From contig CAYOEZ010000098.1 of the NCBI GenBank assembly GCA_964402955.1, forward strand, positions 1 to 16,563: a stretch of 16,563 nucleotides of DNA. The letters are read 5' to 3'. This stretch comes from CAYOEZ01 sp964402955 (GTDB taxonomy: Bacteria; Chloroflexota; DTOL01; DAOUCN01). This document shows positions 5,356-13,533 of this stretch, piece after piece. Position numbers and translations under genes: made by a program. Below the pieces are notes generated by a model. The model was not told the DNA's origin and did no database searches. It worked only from the letters and a program-made list of their open reading frames with translations. The stretch's first letter is position 1. Each line of letters starts with the position of its first letter.

Positions 5356-8300
5356 GTGATGACAACGGAATCAGAACGAAACCCTGGCGCCGTGCTCGTG
5401 GTTGGCGGGGGCGTTGGGGGCATGCGGGCAGCCATGGATTTGGCTGAGGTTGGTATCAAGTGCTATCTGGTTGAAGAGACACCCAGCCTGGGCGGGCGCG
5501 TCGCCCAGTTGGGGTTCATGTTCCCCACTCACGACTGCGTGCTCTGCCGTGGTTCCTCAGATCACGGCTATGGATGTACCCGGCCGGCCATCTCACCTGC
5601 CTTCCTCGACAACAATCGCCATCCCAACATTGCGGTGATGACCGATACCGAGGTCGCTGCCGTTGCAGGGCAGGCGGGGGATTTCGCCGTCACGCTGACC
5701 CACAATCCCCGTTATGTTGATCCGGCGCGCTGCACCAACTGTGGTCTGTGCAATACGGCCTGCCCGGTGGAAATCCCGAGCACGTTCCAGATGGGCCTGA
5801 CTATGCAGAAGGCTGTCTACAAGGTTGCACCACGTTCCATCCCCGATGCCTACGTCATCGAGCGTGGGCCTTATTGTAACGACTGCCGGCGTTGTGTTTC
5901 CGTCTGCCCCACGCAGGCCATCAATCTGGATGAACAACCGGCGAGCGAAGAGATTCGGGTCGGAGCCATCATCCTCGCTTTGGGCTATCAGCCCTTCTCG
6001 CCGCACAATCTGGAAGAATTCGGCTTTGGCCGCTATCCTAACGTATTGACCAGCATGCAGTTTGAGCGTTACGTCAGCAGATCTGGCCCGACGGAGGGTG
6101 TGATCGTGAGACCCTCTGATGGGACCGCCCCCAAGCGTATCGCCTGGCTGCAGTGCATCGGCTCTCGTGACCAGGAACGTCCCTACTGCTCAAGCATTTG
6201 TTGTATGTTCGCCACCAAAGAAGCGATGCTGGCCAAACAGCGTCTGCCCGATGCCCACTGTCAGGTCTTCGTCATGGACGAACGGGCGTTCAATAAGGAG
6301 TACAACGCCTATTGGCACCGGGCAGAGCGTGAATACAATGTCCAGTATACCCGTTGCCGAGTCTCCATGCTCCGTGAGGTGGCTGACAGCAAGAACCTGA
6401 TCGTCGGCTACCAGAGTGAAGACGGGCAGCACAAAGAAGAAGAGTTCGACCTCGCCATCCTATCAGTGGGCACGCGGCCTCCGGTCGGTGCGGATGAGCT
6501 GTCACGGAAGCTAGGTATTGATCTCAATCAGTTTGGCTTCTGCCTGACCGACAAATTCGCGCCCCTGGAAACCAGCCAGCCTGGAATCTTTGTGTGCGGC
6601 GCTTTCTCCTCACCAAAGGAGATCGCCGAGACGATCATCGAGGCGAGTGGTGCTGCCAGTGGCGCTATGGGCCTGTTGCGGGATCGTCTTGGTCTCCTAC
6701 AGGTCGATCGCCAATACCCATTCCTTCCGCGCAACGGCTTTCCCCCGCAACGAGACGTGGCAGAAGAGATTGCACGCACCGGTGTCTTTGTGTGCCGTTG
6801 TGGCGAAAGTATCAGCGGTACGATTGACACAGCAGCCGTGGTGACCTATGCGCGCACCCTGCCGGGCGTTGCCTTTGCCCGGGAAATGGACTATGCCTGT
6901 TTTCCTGAAGGAACAGACTGTCTGAAGGCAGTGATCGGCGAGCTCGGCCTCAACCGGGTGGTTGTGGCTGCCTGCAGTCATCGGACGCATGAGTCTCTCT
7001 TCCAGCGCGTCGTGCGGGAGACGGGACTCAATCCCTATCTTATGGAGATGATCAACCTGCGCGAGCAGTGCGCCTGGGTACACGAGGGGCAGCCAGTAGC
7101 TGCCACGCGCAAAGCCAAAGAACTGGTGCGCCTCGCTGTGGCGAGGGCAGCCAAACTGGAGTCTCTGTCCAGGATCCTCCTCAGCCCACAGCGGCAGGCC
7201 CTGGTCCTGGGCGGCGGCATATCGGGCATGACAGCGGCTCTTGCTATTGCCGATGGCGGCGTCGATGTAACCCTGGTGGAGAAGGACCCGGTTCTTGGCG
7301 GCAATCTGCACCATGTTTACTATGTTGCTGAAGGCCACAGCCCCCAGCGGCTCCTACGCGATGTCATCAATCGTGTTGTGGGCCACGAGCACATCAGGGT
7401 CATGACCCAGACCGAGATCATTCAACACCGTGGCCATGTGGGCGAGTTCACGTCAGTCCTGCGTACGCACCGCTCGGGCGCGACTCCGAACGATAGCACC
7501 GTGAATCATGCGGTCACCATCGTCGCTGTGGGAGGACGGGAATGGCATGGTGACGTCTACCTCTATGGCCGCAACCCTCATGTGATGACCCAGAGCGAGC
7601 TGGAGGAGCGCATCATCGGCCAACCGGAAAACATCAGCACTCTGAAACAGGTGGTCATGATCCAGTGTGTCCGGCCACCTGGAGGTGAGGAGTATTGTAG
7701 CCGGATTTGCTGCACCAGTACCATCAAGAATGCCATGCGCATCAAGCTGCTCAATCCTGAATGCCTGGTGATCGTTCTGTACAAGAACATCATCACCTAC
7801 GGTTTCCGAGAGCAGTACTACAATGAAGCCCGTCGCCGTGGGGTGATCTTTGTGCGCTACGATGACGATCATCAGCCCGAGGTCGCTGCTGTCGGCGGCA
7901 GACTGACCGTTGCGGCGCGTGATCCAGCTCTGCACGAGATGCTACGGTTGGAGCCTGACCTTCTCGTCCTGAGTACAGCCATTGTGCCAGCGGAAAACAA
8001 TCGTGAGTTGGCGGCTCTCCTGAACGTGCCACTCTCAAGCGAAGGCTTCTTCATGGAGAATCATCTGAAGATGCGGCCCATGGACTTCACGGAGGATGGC
8101 ATCTTCCTATGCGGCGTGGCGCACTATCCGAAGTTCATCGAGGAATGCATCGCTCAGGCTGAGGCGACGGCGAGCCGGGCAATGACCGTCCTGATGCAGG
8201 ATTCGCTCTATGCGGGCGGAGTAGTGGCCCAGGTTGACCAGACAAAGTGCACAGGCTGTTTGACCTGCGTGCGCATCTGCCCATTCAGTATTCCCCGAGT

Positions 8301-8499
8301 CGAGCCGCAGCAAATGGGAGTCGGCGCAATCAAGGGCGCAGCGTACATCGATCCGGTCCGCTGCCAGGGCTGTGGAACCTGCACTGCCGAGTGCCCGGCT
8401 GTGGCGATCCAGTTGGTGAATTACAAAGACACCCAGATCATGTTGCCAGAGATCGGCGGGCTGGGACGTTGGCTTCCTGACATGGTCGGTACGGAGTGA
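5356..8499 (+). CDS. HdrA-like iron-sulfur flavoprotein, double-HdrA fusion (copy 1)
   Basis: A protein of about 1047 residues made of two HdrA-like halves. HdrA is the cytoplasmic FAD/iron-sulfur subunit that splits or passes electrons in heterodisulfide-reductase-type complexes. N-half (1-450): FAD motif VVGGGVGG (15-22), a Cys loop (61, 64, 74), two adjacent 4Fe-4S motifs (Cys126/129/132/136 and 174/177/180/184), then the HdrA motif CIGSRD...CSSICCM (267-284). C-half (475-1047): the HdrA N-terminal domain beginning GVFVCRCG (476), second FAD motif LVLGGGISG (616-624), CSRICC (781-786), and two ferredoxin-type 4Fe-4S motifs (965/968/971/975 and 1003/1006/1009/1013). Its Cys loop reads DCVLCRGSSDHGYGC, unlike the common DCxxC form in the second copy. 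GGAG at 5341 is 11 bases before the GTG at 5356; the ATG at 5359 would drop one residue. It is followed six bases later by an MvhD gene. Confidence 0.88.
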   Translation: MMTTESERNPGAVLVVGGGVGGMRAAMDLAEVGIKCYLVEETPSLGGRVAQLGFMFPTHDCVLCRGSSDHGYGCTRPAISPAFLDNNRHPNIAVMTDTEVAAVAGQAGDFAVTLTHNPRYVDPARCTNCGLCNTACPVEIPSTFQMGLTMQKAVYKVAPRSIPDAYVIERGPYCNDCRRCVSVCPTQAINLDEQPASEEIRVGAIILALGYQPFSPHNLEEFGFGRYPNVLTSMQFERYVSRSGPTEGVIVRPSDGTAPKRIAWLQCIGSRDQERPYCSSICCMFATKEAMLAKQRLPDAHCQVFVMDERAFNKEYNAYWHRAEREYNVQYTRCRVSMLREVADSKNLIVGYQSEDGQHKEEEFDLAILSVGTRPPVGADELSRKLGIDLNQFGFCLTDKFAPLETSQPGIFVCGAFSSPKEIAETIIEASGAASGAMGLLRDRLGLLQVDRQYPFLPRNGFPPQRDVAEEIARTGVFVCRCGESISGTIDTAAVVTYARTLPGVAFAREMDYACFPEGTDCLKAVIGELGLNRVVVAACSHRTHESLFQRVVRETGLNPYLMEMINLREQCAWVHEGQPVAATRKAKELVRLAVARAAKLESLSRILLSPQRQALVLGGGISGMTAALAIADGGVDVTLVEKDPVLGGNLHHVYYVAEGHSPQRLLRDVINRVVGHEHIRVMTQTEIIQHRGHVGEFTSVLRTHRSGATPNDSTVNHAVTIVAVGGREWHGDVYLYGRNPHVMTQSELEERIIGQPENISTLKQVVMIQCVRPPGGEEYCSRICCTSTIKNAMRIKLLNPECLVIVLYKNIITYGFREQYYNEARRRGVIFVRYDDDHQPEVAAVGGRLTVAARDPALHEMLRLEPDLLVLSTAIVPAENNRELAALLNVPLSSEGFFMENHLKMRPMDFTEDGIFLCGVAHYPKFIEECIAQAEATASRAMTVLMQDSLYAGGVVAQVDQTKCTGCLTCVRICPFSIPRVEPQQMGVGAIKGAAYIDPVRCQGCGTCTAECPAVAIQLVNYKDTQIMLPEIGGLGRWLPDMVGTE

Positions 8500-8505
8500 C
8501 ACGAT

Positions 8506-8973
8506 ATGCCTGAACGAGTCGATCGAGAACCGGCGCAGGGAAAGCAGCCCGCCATGGCGGACAATGGCTTCGAACCGCAAATCACGGCCTTCTCGTGCAT
8601 CTACTGCGCCTACATGGCTGCCGATACCGCGGGAACTCTGCACTGGCAGTATCCTGCCAATGTCAAGCTGGTCAGGCTTCCCTGCACGGGCAAGGTGGAC
8701 ATCCGCTATATTCTGGCTGCCTTTGAGCAGGGGGCTGACGGTGTGTACGTTGTGGCCTGTCCTCTCGGCAATTGCCATCATGTCAAGGGCAACCTGCAGG
8801 CCAAACGGCGGCTACAGCGGGCCAAGCAGCTTCTGGATGCTATCGGTGTGGGTGGCGAGCGACTGGACATCTTCTTCATGTCTGGTGGCCAGGGCAAGAC
8901 TTACGCCAGTGCAGCCAGTGAAATGACCGAACGTGTGCGCAAGCTAGGACCCAATCCAGTCAAGAAACCGTAG
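8506..8973 (+). CDS. mvhD: MvhD/FlpD-like iron-sulfur electron-transfer protein (copy 1)
   Basis: A 155-residue protein of the MvhD (FlpD, delta subunit) family. In methanogens MvhD carries a [2Fe-2S] cluster and passes electrons from hydrogenase or formate dehydrogenase to HdrA; in acetogens it accompanies metVF-hdr genes. The conserved cysteines are present: CIYCAY (31, 34), PCTGK (60), and ACPLGNCH (85, 90) followed by the family GN. The C-terminal GPNP ending is usual. The ATG at 8506 has GGAG eight bases upstream, overlapping the end of the hdrA gene. The first 16 residues are extra relative to the second copy, so an ATG at 8554 is an alternative. It is clearly a paralogue of the gene at 13534. 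With no hydrogenase in the window, its donor is probably HdrA or an enzyme encoded elsewhere. Confidence 0.9.
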   Translation: MPERVDREPAQGKQPAMADNGFEPQITAFSCIYCAYMAADTAGTLHWQYPANVKLVRLPCTGKVDIRYILAAFEQGADGVYVVACPLGNCHHVKGNLQAKRRLQRAKQLLDAIGVGGERLDIFFMSGGQGKTYASAASEMTERVRKLGPNPVKKP

Positions 8974-9056
8974 TCACTGGCCTGCGAAGGAATTCGTCAC
9001 CTTTCCAACATGACGAGCACATCCTTCCATTGTTGTCAACAAGAAAGGGACTACTC

Positions 9057-12000
9057 ATGGAGGAAACGAGACCGACCGGAGCAGTGCTCGTAGTAGGAGC
9101 AGGCATCGCCGGTATCCAGTCTTCTCTGGATCTGGCCGAAGCGGGGTTCAAGGTCTACCTGCTGGAGACGAAGTCAGCCATCGGTGGGCATATGGCGCAA
9201 CTCGACAAGACGTTTCCGACCAACGATTGCGCCATGTGCACACTCGCGCCCAAACTGGTGGAGGCCGGACGGCACCTTAACATCGAAATACTTACCAATA
9301 GCGAGGTTTTGGCGGTTGACGGCGAACCTGGACACTTCGTGGCGCACTTGCGCACGCGACCCCGCTACATCGATGTCAACAAATGTGTGGGGTGTGGCGA
9401 TTGTGCCAACGTGTGTCCGGTGTTGCTTCCCAATCAATACGATGCCGGCCTCGGGAAACGCCACGCTGCCTACCGCCTCTATCCGCAAGCCATTCCCGCG
9501 GCCTTCGCCATCGAAAAGCGCGGCATCTCGCCGTGCCGCGATGCTTGTCCCGCCGGCCAGCGCGCCCAGGGATACATTGCGCTCATCCGTGAGGGCCGCT
9601 ACGACGATGCTCTGCGCGTGATCAAGGAAGACAACCCCTTCCCTGGCATCTGTGGCCGCATCTGCAACCACCACTGCGAGACAGCCTGCAACCGCAACCT
9701 CATCGACGAGCCGTTGTCGATCGCGGCCCTGAAACGCTTCGTCACCGACCAGGTGTACAAGAAGCCTCGCCAGCCCGTGCAACCTGTTCCCTGCACGCGG
9801 CCTGAACGCGTGGCGATCATCGGCTCAGGCCCCTGCGGCCTGACCGTGGCCCAGGATCTGGTCAGAAAGGGCTATGACGTTACCGTCTTCGAGGCTCTGC
9901 CTGTGGCTGGCGGCATGTTGCGGGTCGGTGTCCCCGAGTATCGCCTGCCCACCTGGATTGTCGAGCGTGAGGTCGCCGACATCGTCGATCTCGGCGTGGA
10001 TCTGCGCCTGAACACGACAGTGACCAACCTGGACGATGTCTTTGCTGAGGGCTTCAACGCCGTCCTCATTGCTGTCGGCGCCCACGAAGGACGCAAGCTG
10101 CGCATACCCGGCGCTGATCTCGATGGTGTGCTGGTTAACACCAGCTTTCTGCGCGACGTGCGCCTCGGCAAACCGCCGCAGCTGGGCAAACGCGTTCTGG
10201 TTCTTGGTGGCGGCAACGTGGCCATTGACGTGGCCCGCACCGCCGTGCGCCTGGGAGCGGACGAAGTGCACGTGGCCTGCCTGGAGAGCAGGCAGCAGAT
10301 GACGGCTCACCCGTGGGAGATCGAGGCGGCTGCGGAAGAAGGTGTCGTCCTTCACCCGGGCCGCTCGTTCAAACAGATCCTGGGTGCGGACGGCCACGTA
10401 GCAGGCGTGGAGTGCCTCAACGTCACTTTCATGGAGTTCGACAGCGAGGGGCGTCTGACCGTGGAGACCGCACCCGGCTCAGAGCATGTGATCCCCTGCG
10501 ACACGGTGATCTTCTCCATTGGCCAGGCTGCCGGTTTGGCGTTCATTCCTCCCGATGTGGGCGTAGGCATTACGCAGCGGCGGACCATCGCTGTTAATCC
10601 TAATACCATGGCGGCAACACGGCCGGGCGTCTTCGCCGGGGGTGACAGCGTCACTGGCACCGCCTTCGTCATCGAGGCTGTGAACGCTGGCCATCTCGTG
10701 GCCGCATCTATTGACCGTTATCTGTGTGGCGAGGCACTGGAACCACCCGCCCGGCCCGAGTTGCCTGTGGTGAAGCTCACCAAGCAGGAGATCGAGGAAC
10801 GCGTAGCCCAGGGCGAGGTCCGCCGCCAGCCACGGGTCAAGATGGCTGCCCTGGACGTTGCCCGGCGCAAACGGGACTTCAGCGAAATAGAACTGGGCTA
10901 CACCGAGCAAGAGGCTCAGGCCGAGGCAGCGCGCTGCCTGGCCTGTGGTCTGTGCTCCGAGTGCCTGTCCTGTGTCTACATCTGCAAGGCCAATGCCGTC
11001 AACCACGACGAAGTGGAGACCTTCCGCGATGTTGAAACCGGCGCGGTCATCCTGGCTCCCGGCTATGAGGCTTACCCGGCAGAACTTTCCGAGGAATACG
11101 GCTTTGGCCGCTATCCCAACGTGGTCACGTCTCTGCAGTTCGAGCGCCTGCTGTCGGCTTCTGGCCCGACGCATGGTCACGTGCAGCGCCCGTCCGATGG
11201 TCAGCGTCCACGGCGCATTGCCTTCTTGCAGTGCATCGGTTCTCGGGACAAGACGCATAGCTATTGCTCTGCCGTCTGCTGCATGTACGCAGCCAAAGAG
11301 GCCATGATGGCTGTTGAGCATGAGCGTGACACTGAGTGCCACGTCTTCATGATGGACATGCGCGCTTTCAGCAAGGGGTATGAAGACTACTACCGGCGTG
11401 CCCGCGAGCAGTACGGCATACACTATACCCGCTGTCGTATCTCGGCCATCAAAGAGGATCCGGCTACCCACAATCTCATCGTGCGCCATCTGCCTGATGA
11501 GCGCTCAGCGCCTCACGCCGGGCCTGTGGAGGAGCAGTTCGACATGGCAGTCCTCTCAGTGGGCATGGTCATGTCGGAGCAGGTGAAGCAGCTTGGCCGC
11601 AACCTGGGCGTGAGTCTGGACGACTACGGTTTCTGCCACACCGTTCCCTTTGCTCCGGTTGAGACCAGCCGGCCGGGAATCTATGCTGCTGGGCCTTTCA
11701 CGGAGCCGAAGGACATTCCGGAGACTGTGGTACAGGCCAGCGCTGGCGCGGCACGCGCTGAGGAGCTGCTGGCCGCAGCACGGGGAACGCTTGTCCGTGT
11801 CCGCGACTACCCACCAGAGCGCGACGTGTCGGGCGAGCCGCCGCGCGTGGGGGTCTTTGTCTGCCACTGTGGCTCTAACATCGGTGGCTTCCTTGACGTG
11901 CCACAGGTTGTAGAGTACGCCAAAGCGCTGCCTGGCGTGGTCTATGGCGAATCGAATCTTTACACCTGTTCGCAAGATTCGATTGCCAGCATCATCGAGA

Positions 12001-13532
12001 AGATCGGTGAGCAAGGGCTGAACCGGGTGGTGGTGGCGTCGTGTTCACCGCGCACGCATGAGCCTCTCTTCCAGGATAGCGTGCGCCAGGCCGGTCTCAA
12101 CCCGTATCTCTTCGCCATGGCTAACATCCGCAATCACTGTTCATGGGTCCACTCTCATGATTGGGAGACCGCGACCTCCAAGGCCGAGGATTTGGTGCGC
12201 ATGGCTGTGGCGCGAGCGTGCAGACAGGAGCCGTTGCATAAGGTCAGCCAGTCCCTTGAACACAGTGCCCTGGTCATTGGCGGCGGCATAGCGGGCATGA
12301 ATGTGGCCCTATCCCTGGCAGAGCAAGGGTTCCCAGTGCATCTGGTGGAGCGCACGCCCGTCCTGGGCGGCAACCTGCGCAATGTCTACGTGCCGTTGAA
12401 CGGGCGCGACCCGCAGAGCTATCTCCAGGGGCTGGTCAAGCGGGTTATGGGTCATCCCTTGATCAACGTGCACCTGGAACATGAGCTGATCGCCACGACG
12501 GGCTTCGTGGGCAACTTCGAGAGTACGCTGAGATCCAGGGAAGGCAGCAAAGCTGCCATACGCCATGGAGTGACCGTGGTCGCCGTTGGCGCGCAGGAGT
12601 ATCGTGGTGACAAGTATGGCTGGGGTCAAGACGAGCGCGTGATGACCATGCTAGAGTTCGAGAGCCTCCTGGCTGGCAACCGAGCATACTTCCAGCAGCC
12701 AGGCTCCGTGACCATGATCCTGTGCGCCGGCGCATCGTCAGACTACTGTGGGCGCATCTGTTGCACCGTCGCTCTGAAAAACGCCATACGAGTCAAGGAA
12801 CTCAGCCCCGAGACCCAGGTGACGGTCCTCCATAAGGATATCCGCACCTTTGGCTTCAAAGAGCACCTGCACAGCGAGGCGCGGCAGAAGGGCGTGCTCT
12901 TCCTGCGTTATGACGATGCCCACCAACCGCAGGTGGACAGAACCTCAGGCGGCAGAGTAGAGGTGTCGGCCTGGGAAGAGGGCTTTGGCGAGCGCCTTGT
13001 CTGGAAGCCAGACCTGGTGGTGCTCGCCGCGCCGGTCGTGCCGGCGTCGGGGTCGCGCGAGTTGGCCTCCTTGCTCAAGGTGCCGGTTGATCAGGATGGC
13101 TGGTTCCTGGAAGCGCATGTGAAGCTTCGGCCTGTGGATTTCGCCTCGGAAGGCATCTTCATGGCCGGCATGGCACACTACCCGAAGTTCCTGGAAGAAA
13201 CCATCATGCAGGCACAGGCGGCGGCAGCACGGGCAGCGAACATCCTGTCTCGTGATGTTCTGAGCGTGGGTGGTGTGGTAGCCAACGTTGACGTCGCCAA
13301 ATGCACAGCCTGCCTTACCTGCGTGCGCCTGTGTCCATACAAGGTGCCCCTGATTGACGGCACCGTGGCAGGAGTGGGGGGCATCATGGGAGCAGCACGC
13401 GTCGAGGCGGCTGCCTGCCAGGGTTGCGGCCTGTGTGCGGCGGCCTGCCCGGCCAAGGCGATTCAGCTCATGCACTTCCGGGATGGCCAGGTTCTGGCCG
13501 AAGTGGATGCCCTGTTTGCGGGAGTGGTGTAG
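9057..13532 (+). CDS. Giant HdrA-like flavoprotein with inserted GltD/NfnB-type NAD(P)H oxidoreductase (copy 2)
   Basis: A 1491-residue protein in one uninterrupted frame. Order: FAD motif VVGAGIAG (12-19); DCAMC loop (58, 61); 4Fe-4S motif (110/113/116/120); an inserted GltD/NfnB-like module (about 157-632); a six-Cys run (627-643); the rest of the HdrA N-half with CIGSRD...CSAVCCM (726-743); the HdrA N-terminal domain GVFVCHCGSNIGG (932-944) with LYTCS; a second HdrA FAD motif VIGGGIAG (1073-1080); CGRICC (1231-1236); two C-terminal 4Fe-4S motifs (1416/1419/1422/1426 and 1454/1457/1460/1464). Outside the insert it aligns along its length with copy 1. The role is inferred: oxidise NAD(P)H at the insert and share electrons among HdrA flavins, ferredoxin and the HdrCB/MetVF partners. 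The ATG at 9057 has AAGGGA six bases upstream. One base separates its stop from the next start codon. Confidence 0.88.
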   Translation: MEETRPTGAVLVVGAGIAGIQSSLDLAEAGFKVYLLETKSAIGGHMAQLDKTFPTNDCAMCTLAPKLVEAGRHLNIEILTNSEVLAVDGEPGHFVAHLRTRPRYIDVNKCVGCGDCANVCPVLLPNQYDAGLGKRHAAYRLYPQAIPAAFAIEKRGISPCRDACPAGQRAQGYIALIREGRYDDALRVIKEDNPFPGICGRICNHHCETACNRNLIDEPLSIAALKRFVTDQVYKKPRQPVQPVPCTRPERVAIIGSGPCGLTVAQDLVRKGYDVTVFEALPVAGGMLRVGVPEYRLPTWIVEREVADIVDLGVDLRLNTTVTNLDDVFAEGFNAVLIAVGAHEGRKLRIPGADLDGVLVNTSFLRDVRLGKPPQLGKRVLVLGGGNVAIDVARTAVRLGADEVHVACLESRQQMTAHPWEIEAAAEEGVVLHPGRSFKQILGADGHVAGVECLNVTFMEFDSEGRLTVETAPGSEHVIPCDTVIFSIGQAAGLAFIPPDVGVGITQRRTIAVNPNTMAATRPGVFAGGDSVTGTAFVIEAVNAGHLVAASIDRYLCGEALEPPARPELPVVKLTKQEIEERVAQGEVRRQPRVKMAALDVARRKRDFSEIELGYTEQEAQAEAARCLACGLCSECLSCVYICKANAVNHDEVETFRDVETGAVILAPGYEAYPAELSEEYGFGRYPNVVTSLQFERLLSASGPTHGHVQRPSDGQRPRRIAFLQCIGSRDKTHSYCSAVCCMYAAKEAMMAVEHERDTECHVFMMDMRAFSKGYEDYYRRAREQYGIHYTRCRISAIKEDPATHNLIVRHLPDERSAPHAGPVEEQFDMAVLSVGMVMSEQVKQLGRNLGVSLDDYGFCHTVPFAPVETSRPGIYAAGPFTEPKDIPETVVQASAGAARAEELLAAARGTLVRVRDYPPERDVSGEPPRVGVFVCHCGSNIGGFLDVPQVVEYAKALPGVVYGESNLYTCSQDSIASIIEKIGEQGLNRVVVASCSPRTHEPLFQDSVRQAGLNPYLFAMANIRNHCSWVHSHDWETATSKAEDLVRMAVARACRQEPLHKVSQSLEHSALVIGGGIAGMNVALSLAEQGFPVHLVERTPVLGGNLRNVYVPLNGRDPQSYLQGLVKRVMGHPLINVHLEHELIATTGFVGNFESTLRSREGSKAAIRHGVTVVAVGAQEYRGDKYGWGQDERVMTMLEFESLLAGNRAYFQQPGSVTMILCAGASSDYCGRICCTVALKNAIRVKELSPETQVTVLHKDIRTFGFKEHLHSEARQKGVLFLRYDDAHQPQVDRTSGGRVEVSAWEEGFGERLVWKPDLVVLAAPVVPASGSRELASLLKVPVDQDGWFLEAHVKLRPVDFASEGIFMAGMAHYPKFLEETIMQAQAAAARAANILSRDVLSVGGVVANVDVAKCTACLTCVRLCPYKVPLIDGTVAGVGGIMGAARVEAAACQGCGLCAAACPAKAIQLMHFRDGQVLAEVDALFAGVV
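9525..10952 (+). other. GltD/NfnB-type NAD(P)H:flavin oxidoreductase module inside hdrA copy 2
   Basis: Codons for about residues 157-632 encode an apparently complete domain set of the glutamate-synthase small subunit/NfnB/SfrB group: an N-terminal iron-sulfur helical domain (CRDACPAG at 160-164, then NPFPGICGRICNHHCETACN with Cys199/203/207/211), an FAD Rossmann motif IIGSGPCGL (254-262), a nucleotide-binding Rossmann motif LGGGNVAIDVARTAVRLGA (383-401), and the closing FAD segment GVFAGGDSVTG (524-534). Copy 1 has only a few residues at this place. The usual arginines after the second Rossmann strand (YRR in NADPH-using GltD) are replaced by CLESR with Glu410, which hints at NADH but does not settle it. 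All recognisable catalytic parts are intact, so the module is likely functional. Confidence 0.85.
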
Positions 13533-13533
13533 A

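Noticed and set aside
9030..9056. Earlier start for HdrA copy 2
   Set aside because: The nine extra codons would place the start before the ribosome binding site (AAGGGA 9045-9050), which serves the ATG at 9057; the FAD motif already sits at the usual distance from that ATG.
9525..10952. Possibility that the GltD-like segment is a separate gene or a frameshifted chimera
   Set aside because: The frame is continuous from 9057 to 13532, HdrA motifs resume directly after the segment at the point expected from copy 1, and no internal stop or obvious compositional break is visible.
13354..13533. Longer start for MvhD copy 2 inside the hdrA gene
   Set aside because: The 60 extra residues are an out-of-frame reading of the HdrA C-terminal ferredoxin region. 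The ATG at 13534 has a good ribosome binding site and gives normal family length.
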